Under the pieces are notes generated by a model. That model was given only the letters and a program-made list of their open reading frames with translations. It had not been told where the DNA came from and searched no databases. Shown here piece after piece: positions 23,145 to 33,394 of a stretch of DNA of 64,000 bases (positions within the stretch are counted from its first letter, which is position 1; each line of letters begins with the position of its first letter). The stretch covers positions 13,082,001 through 13,146,000 of the forward strand of contig JBHGNT010000017.1 in the NCBI GenBank assembly GCA_043228905.1. Reading direction: 5' to 3'. The stretch comes from Azolla caroliniana (lineage: Eukaryota; Polypodiophyta). Position numbers and translations under genes: made by a program.

Positions 23145-23412
23145 TAGGAATTGGCAATGGTTTGGTTTTGGCTTAACTGTTTTGGCATTGTCCAAACCAA
23201 ACCAGTTAGCCTTAATTGGCTGGCTTGAGAGTTTTAAAACTTGAATTGAACGAGCTCCTAAATCAGTTAAGGCAAATCAAGTAGCCTTAACCAATTTGGG
23301 AACCAGTTTAGCTCGAAATGGTTCTATTCAGCTTGAGCCATCCCAAGTTGAGATCAGACTGGTTGAAGAAGCTTTAAGCCTTAACTTTATGAACCGCCAA
23401 ACCATTGTTATA
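23145..23412. mobile_element. decayed hAT-like MITE
   Basis: Starts taggaattggcaatggttt and contains alternating GGTT/AACC-type blocks (caaaccaaaccagttagcc). It shares its left end and internal layout with the better-preserved MITEs at 39104 and 42110. The right end (ccaaaccattg) is a partial inverted copy. No target duplication can be recognised. Confidence 0.5.
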
Positions 23413-23787
23413 ATGACTTTGTTTAGGGTTGAGTTGAGCTTTTGTCAACTCATAGAAGTTAGCTTTTGATCATTGCGCTTAATATATCCTCTAATGGCTT
23501 GGGTGTGTCTCTTGAATCCTAAGCTTAAACATGTCGAAACTCCTTAAGATCGTACGTGGAGGAGTAAACCAATTGTCTAGTGGCTTCTTGCATTATTGAC
23601 TAAGTTAGTATTGATTGATTTCCTAATACTACTGAAGGGAACATTTGATTCCTATAGGCCTTCAAACTAAGGAGTCTAAAAATCTTCAACAAGAGCTACA
23701 TGCATTGTTTTGGATGTGCACTCTATGGCATTTACTTGTCTATGGATGAAAGGAAATATACTTTTGCCTATCCATGTTGGCGAGAAG

Positions 23788-24604
23788 TGAAAGAGTTTCA
23801 CTCCGATTCGAAATCAGAAATTGAACTTAGACGCAAACAGGAAATAAGAAAGAACACACAATTTACGTGGAAAACCCTGATTTAGGGAAAAACCACGGAA
23901 CATAAATTTCACTATGAGAAATGACAGAATACAATCACAGAACAATGAAACTTGATTTGGTATGAGCATGTACTGAAACCACAATTTCAGTCAAGCTCTT
24001 CAAACTCCAGCACGCAGGTGACTATTCCTTCCGAAGCTTCCGAAGCTTCTCTGTCTTTTTCTCTTTTGCTTCACACTTCTTTTCTTCTTACTTAGCTTCT
24101 GAGTACGTATACTCTTACACAGCCACTACTGTGTAGAAAACCAGTCGTTCTCAGATTTACCACACACACAACTCGTTTTTCTCTCAAATATATATATATA
24201 TATCTCACACCCTCACATACGCTATGTAGGTTTTCCCCTTTTCTCACTATTTCACTCTTAGTAAGTTATCCCGCATACAGGCGCACTACCAGGCTTGTTA
24301 GCATATATATACTAAGTCATTTTCTTCTTTGAATGTAGAAGACATATGTATATGTATATGTGTGTCTATTCGACTGAATACGAATTTGACTCTCTCACCG
24401 AATTCGATCAGCTAACCCCCGATTCGGTTCTTCGCAACCGACTATTCTTTTACTTTCCGAATTTCGACCAAATTCAGTAATTCGGTTTTTCGGCCGATTT
24501 CGGTAATTCGACTCCTTTCGGCTTTTTGGCCGATTTCGACCAGTCGACACTCAAGTCGACTTTTCGGCCGACTCCCCCGCAAGGAGGGACGCCTTTACAC
24601 AACA
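23788..24604 (-). repeat. 3' LTR of intact copia
   Basis: 817 bp, minus strand TGTTGTGTAAAGG to AACTCTTTCA. It contains repeated TTCGG/CCGAA blocks and a (TA)n run. The element's polyprotein stop lies 10 bp inside it. Confidence 0.95.
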
Positions 24605-27600
24605 AACTCCCCCTTCACTCCTGTAAGGGGAGAACCAACCAAGCCAATCTTATTCCGACATGCAACAAGTTTTTCCATAGGCAAAATTTTTGTGAGCATG
24701 TCTGAGCCATTTTCTTCAGTGGGGATCTTAGATAGAACAAACTCATTTTCTTCCACTCTTTCTCTTAACCAATGGTACCTTCTTTGAATGTGCTTTGTAC
24801 GAGAGTGGTAGGTAGCATTTTTAGCCAGATGGATAGCACTTTGATTGTCACAATGAAGTAAGTACTTGTCTTGCTTCAATCCTAGTTCATTCAAGAACTC
24901 TCTCATCCAAATCAGTTCTTTTCCGGCTTCCACTGCAGCCATATACTCAGCCTCGGTGGTAGACAAAGCCACAACCTTTTGCAATCTTGATTGCCATGAC
25001 ACAGCTCCCCTTGAATACGTCATCACATACCCTGATGTGGATCGGCTAGAATCTACATCACCCGACATGTCAGAATCTGTAAAACCTTCTAGCACAGGTT
25101 TCCCGGAGCCATATCTAAGACATACATTCGAAGTTCCTTTGAGGTATCTAAGAATCCATTTCACAGCTTCCCAATGCTCCCTTCCAGGATTTCCCATGTA
25201 TCGACTAACTGTCCCGACAGCAAATGCAATGTCCGGCCTTGTGCAAACCATAGCATACATAAGGCTACCAACCGCAGAGGCATACGGCACTCTTCTCATC
25301 TCTGCCTTATCTTTCTCAGATTTCGGACATTGTCCTGAATTTAACTTACAGTCCATTGGCAATGGAGATCCGACTGATTTTGCATCGCACATATTAAACC
25401 TTTGCAAAACTTTTGTCACATATTTCTCTTGTGACAGCCATAGCAAGTTTTCAGTCCTGTCCCGGACTATATGCATTCCCAAAATCTGTTTTGCCGGTCC
25501 TAAGTCTTTCATGGCAAATGATTTGCTCAATGATTTCTTCAAGCTTGCAATCTTTTTGACATCCTGTCCAACAACCAACATATCATCCACATACAACAAC
25601 AGAATAAGAAAGTCACCCTCATTATACCTTTTCACAAATACACAATGATCAGCTTGTGTTTTGTGGAATCCATGTTGCAACATGAAGGACTCAAATTTCT
25701 TATACCATTGTCGTGGAGCTTGCTTTAAACCATACAAGCTTTTCTTCAACCTACACACGAGATTTTCTTTTCCTTTTACCTCAAAGCCCTCCGGTTGTTG
25801 CATATAGATTTCCTCTTCTAGCTCACCATGCAAGAAGGCTGTTTTAACATCTAGTTGTTCAATTTCAAGATTCATACTAGCGGCCATACTCAAGACAGTC
25901 CGAATAGAGGTCATTTTTACAACTGGGGCAAAAATCTCATCAAAGTCAACACCCTTTTTCTGTTGGAAACCCTTTACGATGATACGGGCCTTATACCTGG
26001 GTGTACTACCATCTTCACCAGTCTTTAATTTGTAGACCCATTTGTTTCTAAGTGCCTTCTTACCATCATGCAACTCCATCAGCTCATAAGTTAGGTTCTC
26101 CTGCAAGGAATCCATTTCTTCTTGCATGGCATTATACCATTTCTCCTTGTGTACATCAGTCATGGCCTCTTCATAGCATTCTGGTTCCCCTTCATCAGTC
26201 AAGAGAACATATTGACTGGCTGGATATCTAGAAGAGACCTTCCTTTGTCTTTGTGGATATCTTCTCCCTTCAATAATTGGCTGATGGCCGTTTTCTTCCA
26301 GCAACTCATCTTCCGACTCCAATTCGTGTGTATCAGTCAGATGTTGGGTGTCGACCGACTCAGATTGTTGTTGGGTGTCGACCGACTCAAATTCAATTTC
26401 ATTAGCCGATTGTTGTGTGGGAGTCGGATCGACTAGTATTGACTCCATAGCAGTGATCGATTTGGGAGACGACTCTTGTCTTTGTTGCTCCCAGTCCTCG
26501 ATTGTCTTGTCTTCCATGAATATGACATCTCGACTTCTTATCACTTTCTTGTCAAGGAGATCCCACATTCTGTACCCGAACTCGTCTTCCGAGTACCCCA
26601 AGAATATACAAGGTTTGGACTTGCTGTCCAGTTTTGACCTCTGATCTTTAGCAACATGTACATAGGCCAAACATCCAAACACCTTTAAGTGCTGATAAGA
26701 CACATTTCTTCTTGTCCACACTCTTTGTGGTACATCCCCCTTCAAAGGCACTGATGGAGACCTGTTTATGAGATAAACAGCCGTCAACATTGCTTCAGCC
26801 CAATATGATTTTGGCAATTTTGCATGTGCCAACATGCTTCTTACCCTTTCCATTATGGTTCGATTCATTCTTTCTGCTAGAACATTTAGCTCAGGTGTCT
26901 TCGGCACCGTATACTCAAGTTTGATGCCTTGAGTCTTGCAATACATCTCAAATTGGCCTCTATATTCGCCACCGTTATCTGTCCGGACAGCCTTCAGCTT
27001 CTGTCCGGATTCTCTTTCTGCCCTGGCATGAAACTCTTTAAAGACCGACAACACTTGGTCTTTAGACACCAGCACATAAGCCCACACTTTCCTACTGAAG
27101 TCATCAATAAATGTGACAAAGTATTGTCCTCCACGATGAGATGGGGCATCAACATAGCATACATCGGTGTGAACCAACTCTAAGGCATGCTCTCTCCTCA
27201 TTGGAGGCCTAGAGTGAAACGTTGTTCTATTTTGCTTTCCAGCCAGGCAATCCACACACTTTTCCAAATGCACTCCTTTCACCTCTGGTAGGAAATCCTT
27301 TTCCGCAAGGATATGCATTCCCCTTTCACTCATATGTCCGAGCCTTTTATGCCACAACTCACCATCTGAGCCAGCCACTACATTTGCTTCCTCTCGACAC
27401 AACTTCCCATGCATTACATATAGTGTGTTCTGTTTTTGGGCTCGAGCCACGATCAGGCTCCCTTTACAGAACTTCCATGAACCATTTTGGAAGCCACCGC
27501 TGTACCCTTCATCGTCTAGCCGTCCAGCCGATATCAAGTTCAACCTGACATCCGGAACATGACGTACATCCTTCAACATTAACCTGCAGCCTGTAGATGT

Positions 27601-28632
27601 TAGCAAGCACACAGTTCCTATGCCCACAATCTTGCATTCCCCGTCATTTCCCATCTTTACATGACCATAGTCACCCGCTGTGTAGGATGAGAAACATTCT
27701 CTTTTGGGAGTTAGGTGAAATGATGCACCGGAATCCACTACCCATGAGCTCTCAGCACTTGCAAGATTCACACTAGCTTGTTCACATATGAACAACATCT
27801 CTTCCTCACTAGTTGCGATGGCTGAGGTATTTTTATCATCGGAGATTTTTCTAGGTTCGATCTCATCAGCCATGCCTTTGTCCTTCCTAAGGTGTCGACA
27901 ATTCTTTTGGAAGTGACCAGGCTTCCCACAATAAAAACATGTAGGTCTTCCTCTAGATTTCGACCTAAACCTATCCCCATTTTCTGGACTTCTATGTTCT
28001 CTTCTACCTCTACTAAATTCTTGGGTCACATTAGCCTCCGATTGAGATAAAGCACTTTTATCCTTTCTTCTTGTCTCTTCATTTAGAATAGTCGTTTTTA
28101 CTACTTGTAAGGATAAGTTGTCTTCTTTACATGAAGTGTTGAGTGTTACTATTAGGTTTTCCCAACTATCGGGTAGAGTACATAATAATAGTGTGGCCTG
28201 CATACAATCATCTAATGGGAACTTTGATGATGCTAACTGATTCACTAGTCCCATAAACGCACTAATGTGCTCTACTATACTCTCCCCGTCTACATACTTC
28301 AGTCTCACTATCTTCCTCATCAAGAAGGTCTTATTTAAGGCATTTTTCCTTTCATAGAGAGCGGAAAGCTTATGCCATAGCTCGAAGGCATTTGTGTCAC
28401 TCGCTACATGTTGTAGGACACTAATGTCTACACATTGTCTTATGGTCGCCACTGCCTTCCTATTTAGGATTCTCCACTCCGAATCTATTACCCCCTTTGG
28501 TATATCCTTGTTTTCTATAGGCTCATACAAGTCTTTTACTATTAGGAGATCTTCCATTTTGATCTTCCAATCTGAATAGTTTTGTGAGTTCAAGACAATC
28601 ATCCCAGGAAAGCCACTCACGCTCCCTTCCAT
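24595..28632 (-). CDS. intact Ty1/copia gag-pol polyprotein
   Basis: 1345 codons starting MEGSVSGFPGM. Gag (UBN2-like) spans ~15-190, with a CCHC knuckle at 232-245 (CFYCGKPGHFQKNC). Protease has DSGAS at 300-304. The integrase zinc finger uses H428, H433, C459 and C462; the core has D490, D552 and E587. A linker (YPQRQRK) leads to reverse transcriptase ~850-1100 with YVDD at 1014-1017. RNase H carries D1186, E1227, D1262 and D1311, ending KILPMEKL. It would be translated from the genomic LTR RNA and cut by its own protease to make virus-like particles, cDNA and integrase. The canonical QNGVAERMN is ELNVLAERMN here, but the Glu is kept. There is no envelope gene. Length is normal for the family. 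Confidence 0.96.
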   Translation of the reverse strand: MEGSVSGFPGMIVLNSQNYSDWKIKMEDLLIVKDLYEPIENKDIPKGVIDSEWRILNRKAVATIRQCVDISVLQHVASDTNAFELWHKLSALYERKNALNKTFLMRKIVRLKYVDGESIVEHISAFMGLVNQLASSKFPLDDCMQATLLLCTLPDSWENLIVTLNTSCKEDNLSLQVVKTTILNEETRRKDKSALSQSEANVTQEFSRGRREHRSPENGDRFRSKSRGRPTCFYCGKPGHFQKNCRHLRKDKGMADEIEPRKISDDKNTSAIATSEEEMLFICEQASVNLASAESSWVVDSGASFHLTPKRECFSSYTAGDYGHVKMGNDGECKIVGIGTVCLLTSTGCRLMLKDVRHVPDVRLNLISAGRLDDEGYSGGFQNGSWKFCKGSLIVARAQKQNTLYVMHGKLCREEANVVAGSDGELWHKRLGHMSERGMHILAEKDFLPEVKGVHLEKCVDCLAGKQNRTTFHSRPPMRREHALELVHTDVCYVDAPSHRGGQYFVTFIDDFSRKVWAYVLVSKDQVLSVFKEFHARAERESGQKLKAVRTDNGGEYRGQFEMYCKTQGIKLEYTVPKTPELNVLAERMNRTIMERVRSMLAHAKLPKSYWAEAMLTAVYLINRSPSVPLKGDVPQRVWTRRNVSYQHLKVFGCLAYVHVAKDQRSKLDSKSKPCIFLGYSEDEFGYRMWDLLDKKVIRSRDVIFMEDKTIEDWEQQRQESSPKSITAMESILVDPTPTQQSANEIEFESVDTQQQSESVDTQHLTDTHELESEDELLEENGHQPIIEGRRYPQRQRKVSSRYPASQYVLLTDEGEPECYEEAMTDVHKEKWYNAMQEEMDSLQENLTYELMELHDGKKALRNKWVYKLKTGEDGSTPRYKARIIVKGFQQKKGVDFDEIFAPVVKMTSIRTVLSMAASMNLEIEQLDVKTAFLHGELEEEIYMQQPEGFEVKGKENLVCRLKKSLYGLKQAPRQWYKKFESFMLQHGFHKTQADHCVFVKRYNEGDFLILLLYVDDMLVVGQDVKKIASLKKSLSKSFAMKDLGPAKQILGMHIVRDRTENLLWLSQEKYVTKVLQRFNMCDAKSVGSPLPMDCKLNSGQCPKSEKDKAEMRRVPYASAVGSLMYAMVCTRPDIAFAVGTVSRYMGNPGREHWEAVKWILRYLKGTSNVCLRYGSGKPVLEGFTDSDMSGDVDSSRSTSGYVMTYSRGAVSWQSRLQKVVALSTTEAEYMAAVEAGKELIWMREFLNELGLKQDKYLLHCDNQSAIHLAKNATYHSRTKHIQRRYHWLRERVEENEFVLSKIPTEENGSDMLTKILPMEKLVACRNKIGLVGSPLTGVKGEFVV
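24605..24616 (-). promoter_or_regulatory. polypurine tract of intact copia
   Basis: Minus strand GAAGGGGGAGTT adjoining the 3' LTR, the expected plus-strand DNA primer. Confidence 0.8.
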
Positions 28633-28643
28633 CTAGAACCTAT

Positions 28644-28655
28644 GCTCTGATACCA
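28644..28655 (-). promoter_or_regulatory. primer binding site of intact copia
   Basis: Minus strand TGGTATCAGAGC, three bases after the 5' LTR end. Confidence 0.9.
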
Positions 28656-28658
28656 GTT

Positions 28659-29475
28659 TGAAAGAGTTTCACTCCGATTCGAAATCAGAAATTGAACTTA
28701 GACGCAAACAGGAAATAAGAAAGAACACACAATTTACGTGGAAAACCCTGATTTAGGGAAAAACCACGGAACATAAATTTCACTATGAGAAATGACAGAA
28801 TACAATCACAGAACAATGAAACTTGATTTGGTATGAGCATGTACTGAAACCACAATTTCAGTCAAGCTCTTCAAACTCCAGCACGCAGGTGACTATTCCT
28901 TCCGAAGCTTCCGAAGCTTCTCTGTCTTTTTCTCTTTTGCTTCACACTTCTTTTCTTCTTACTTAGCTTCTGAGTACGTATACTCTTACACAGCCACTAC
29001 TGTGTAGAAAACCAGTCGTTCTCAGATTTACCACACACACAACTCGTTTTTCTCTCAGATATATATATATATCTCTCACACCCTCACATACGCTATGTAG
29101 GTTTTCCCCTTTTCTCACTATTTCACTCTTAGTAAGTTATCCCGCATACAGGCGCACTACCAGGCTTGTTAGCATATATATACTAAGTCATTTTCTTCTT
29201 TGAATGTAGAAGACATATGTATATGTATATGTGTGTCTATTCGACTGAATACGAATTTGACTCTCTCACCGAATTCGATCAGCTAACCCCCGATTCGGTT
29301 CTTCGCAACCGACTATTCTTTTACTTTCCGAATTTCGACCAAATTCGGTAATTCGGTTTTTCGGCCAATTTCGGTAATTCGACTCCTTTCGGCTTTTTGG
29401 CCGATTTCGACCAGTCGACACTCAAGTCGACTTTTCGGCCGACTCCCCCGCAAGGAGGGACGCCTTTACACAACA
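28659..29475 (-). repeat. 5' LTR of intact copia
   Basis: 817 bp; differs from the 3' copy at one base before and one after the (TA)n run and at two bases near 29347 and 29367. Confidence 0.95.
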
Positions 29476-29480
29476 AGAAG

Positions 29481-32400
29481 AAGTTAAACCCATTCATTAG
29501 AAAGACCTACGATTCTTTTGATATGTCTCTACGCATTGTGTAACATTTTCAAACACCTTGGATGGGTGGAGGTTTGTTGAGTTTTACCATTCATTGCCTA
29601 GGAGGATTGTGGGTGGCATTATCATATGTAAATCATGTATGTTATGTTGGGAGAGGAACGTTACACAAAGAAGAGACACCAGTGGCCCTTTGTTTTTACT
29701 TATTGCCAAAATATGACATTAATGACCAAAACTAGGATAATTCTATCACCCATAGAATGCACAATGACTTCATTTCAAGCATGCTCAACAAAGAACACAT
29801 AGTTAGCCACCAAAATTTTGTATTCTTCCAACGCTAACATTATTCATTACGTGCAATAATAACTAAGTGAGAGGGTCTCTTTTTAAATGGCCTTTGCAAG
29901 ATATAGCAAAAAACACATAGATTTGCCATGAATTTACTCTTGATGCAATAAATAAGTATGCAAAACGGAGGGGCGATTCAATGAGTTTGGGATTTCAAAT
30001 GGTTGTGTGGTCAAAATCATAGTGTGGTATGATGGTACTCTTTCCTAAGTTTTAGATACACCAATATGTTATATTTACACGATATGTCAGCCATTGAACG
30101 ACCAACATCATGTGTACGATAGATTTAATGTTGAAATCATGTGTTACGACACTATTCTTCTTGAAGAGGGCCAATTTAAGACTCTTGGTTGGGAGGAGGC
30201 TAATAAGTGGTGTCCACTAAAAAACAAGTGTAACTATTATTATTATTATTATTATACAACCAATGAGGCGAGGCGGTTAAAGAACTTTGCCATATGCAAT
30301 CTTATTTGAATGATACCATCTCCATAAATTATGTGTGATTGTTATTCTTGAAAACACATGTAGCTTTACAATGATTATTTATGGACACTGTTTGTTACCA
30401 TTGCCTTTCATTTTAATTATGGAAAATGTGACAATGACAATGTTGTAACTACTACTCTCCATTATTCTAACAACAACAAAACCAACATTGCGAACTGAAA
30501 CCCACAACATTGACACAAGATTTACAACTACAACCTTGATTTTATATCTTTAGGATTGATTGATTTGACGCTTGGCTCAACTATATGGGATATAGACAAG
30601 ACAATATTTTATTATGCAATGTCTTATTTATCTTATATGCCATGAGGACTTTATAGAAGGTATCCATCAACTTTGCTTCTATGAGGTGGTATCGATGACA
30701 GAATGCCTTGCTCTTGAAATAAAATTGTACAATGTGTTGTCTTATATGTGATGAGTTTTGCATGTAATCCGATATTGGTTTGTGCGCAATATAGTGCAAT
30801 GATGTATCTTCAAGTTCTCCATTTGAGATAGGAATTTTATTTGCACACGATGTAGTGCAATGATGTATGTGCAATGTGGTCTCCATCTGAAATGAGTATT
30901 TTCTTTGTGGGGAATATGGCACAACGATGTGTGTGCAATTGGGTCTGCATTAGATGATTACTTGTTCGAGCACAACATAGTGCAATGATATTCGTGTTTT
31001 TGAATCCAAAAGCCGAGTAGGATCCACCACGAATGTAATACAAATTTCAAGTACCAACTCATAAATTTGGTAAGGACACCATAATAGAAGTCTAAACCAA
31101 CGTAAACGCGAAACTATTGAAAAACGTAAACCCTTTACATGCAAATGTTGCTAGGAAAATAATCGACAAATAATGGAAAAGAAACCTTACTTCGATACAT
31201 GAAATGCATAAAAAACTACAATAAACAACTAAGCTATGATACATGGAACGACAAGGAAAGGAAGGGTCGAACCTTGCTTCCCATAAAGTGAAACAATTTC
31301 ATGATCAAAGCCAAGTTTTTGTTGAGAATAGAAAATATGAAAGAAAAACTTAAAGTAGATCGTATAGAAGTTAATATTTTTCCAACTAACCCATGGTGTG
31401 ACATGTTTGGGACATTGTTATTGTTACACGTCATGTGCATCCTTGTAATAATGCTTTATGCATGCATATCCATCGAATCCAAAGTGACATCTCGATTCCC
31501 GACACTGAAATATAGATTAAGGAGTATTTTAATGTGGCGGTGAGTCAATAACTAAGTAAAGAGGAGATATATGAGGAACAATGTCCTATTATATGATTTG
31601 AACATGACAGTTCATAGGTTATTTGGAACTCTTGTCTCACTTAAAGCCGAGTACCTTTGCAAGAACTTACATGAAGCTATACTTTTGGAGACTTAACTGT
31701 TTCGTGTAGCTTTAGAATATTTCTGAATAATACCTTTGCTTTATTTTTTGTAGAACATTATAGAAGGCATTTTAAACCTCATTGGCAATGTGGGGCTAAA
31801 ATGTATGTTAGGACAGGGGAGACCACATGTTAAGTACAATTTCATAGCCTTGTTTTAGTATTTAGGTGACATAAGTACATCTTAGGTTTAGCGAAATAAG
31901 AAGAGAGGATTTCTTAAGCCATTTAGAACAAAGACCTGTTGACATCAATAATAATTGGCCTCATAATAAATACTAGGAGATTGCTATACTCATGTATCAC
32001 TCATTTAGCAAGTGGGTTTCAAGCCCTAGAACATTGGGCTTAATGACATAAAAACATATAGCCTCCATACTCGTTCTCAATGTTGCCTATTCTTGTGGGG
32101 ATACCCTACACATATGTATCTAAAGAGTGTTCCTAAACTTATGCATTGACCATTTTATTTGGACACACGTGTGCCATGATCATAGGCCGTGAATTGTATG
32201 CATTGTCACAATTGTAATACACGAATGAATGAATAGTTTTCATGCCATTTGGGAGAATAGAAACATGTATCAAGCAAATGGGCACAAAGGTTTTGTTGTG
32301 ACTTGAATAGCTCTCTCACATTGCCTCACGCTCTTATATAATGCTCAAATGTCATGAAGTCTTCCCAATAAAAGTTCCTAGGCGTGGGTGTGGTTGAGGC

Positions 32401-32560
32401 AAGAAACTAGGACCACATCTCCCCCTTAACCCACGGCTTATATTATCTTGTGCATCGAAAGCTTCAAAATGTTACCATCCTAAGACAGAGATCATGGGAG
32501 CAAGCGAGCATGGGGAGGGTGGAGGGGGCACGGAGCGTGAGTAGAATGTGAGTCATGATA
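29481..32560. other. intergenic spacer, no gene seen
   Basis: AT-rich sequence with short frames lacking known motifs. (TAT)n near 30235-30255 and one tandem array are the only structured parts. Confidence 0.6.
30720..31000. repeat. degenerate ~62-bp tandem repeat
   Basis: The unit core is cacaxxxtagtgcaatgatgtat. Clear copies begin near 30783, 30844, 30908 and 30968. The overlapping His/Thr-rich minus-strand frames are a by-product. Confidence 0.65.
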
Positions 32561-32564
32561 TCAA

Positions 32565-32568
32565 AAGT

Positions 32569-32599
<31 letters not shown>

Positions 32600-33394
32600 T
32601 ATTACATACATGATACAATGGGAGAGGAGAAAGGAAGGCTAAACAAGAAAAGAAAGCACACATTGTCTTACACCTCCTCCTACATACATAGTTATTAGGA
32701 AGTATGTACATATGTATGTATGTATGTATGTAGTGGTATGTGTTGTGATCTGCTGTTTTTCAACAATTTGGGGGGTATATGTATGTAATAATGTATGTGA
32801 TCTCCATGTCCATCATACCACACCATCTCCATCTCCATCTCCATCTCCATCACTGAGTCTCCACTTTTGTCCAACACACACACACACACAGAGTCTCACA
32901 GAGTCACTAGAGATACAGTCAGACAGACAGACAGAGCCTAGAGAGAGAAACTATATATGTATAATGTATGTATATAATATGCGTATATGGGGGGAGGGGG
33001 AAGAAAGAGAGAGAGAGAGAGAGACAGGGCCCTGACTCCGAAGCTTCCTTCTGGGAGAATGAATGGAGGAGGAGGAGGGGTGTGTGTATGTTTGCACTGA
33101 CTGCAGCATCAGAAGAAGAAGAAGAAGAAGAAGAAGAAGAAGAAGAATCACACCTCCTTCTTTCTCACTCTGTACAACTGCTAATCCTATTTTTAAAAAT
33201 AATACATACATACTACTACTACTACTACTACTAACAACTCTGTATGTATGTATGTATGTATGTATGTATGTACTCATAATAATTGTTATGGTTGTTGATC
33301 TTCGTGCCCTCCTCCTCCTCCACTTCCCCTGTTAGGGTTTCCTCTCTCTCATTCTCTCTCTCTCACACACACATTCTCACGCACACACATCGCC
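32565..33394 (+). promoter_or_regulatory. microsatellite-rich promoter and 5' UTR of the BTB/NPH3 gene
   Basis: Within 830 bp upstream of the start codon: (TACA)n near 32569-32595, (GTAT)n near 32703-32732, (CCATCT)n near 32823-32850, (CA)n near 32875-32890, (AGAC)n near 32918-32936, (GA)n near 33008-33023, (GAA)n near 33113-33147, (TAC)n near 33205-33233, (GTAT)n near 33242-33272 and (CT)n/(CA)n near 33340-33372. TATA-like sequences occur at 32951 (ctatatatg) and 32969 (tatataatat); the transcription start cannot be fixed. CT-rich 5' leaders are common in plant genes. Confidence 0.55.

Larger units (their letters stand above)
23788..29475 (-). mobile_element. full-length, probably young Ty1/copia element (Tork/Tnt1-like)
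   Basis: 5688 bp with 817-bp LTRs at both ends, primer site, one unbroken polyprotein frame, polypurine tract and perfect 5-bp target duplications AGAAG (23783-23787 and 29476-29480). By eye the two LTRs differ at four positions of 817 (about 0.5 percent), so the insertion is recent. It is the only element here that looks potentially autonomous. Confidence 0.96.

Noticed and set aside
24866-25648. 260-residue plus-strand frame
   Set aside because: Antisense shadow of the intact copia RT and RNase H region.
23788-29475. Endogenous retrovirus or pararetrovirus
   Set aside because: Integrase precedes reverse transcriptase and no envelope or movement protein is present, so it is a copia retrotransposon.
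32695-33335. Several frames of 90-110 codons with poly-Ser, Glu or Leu
   Set aside because: Translations of microsatellites upstream of the NPH3-like gene.
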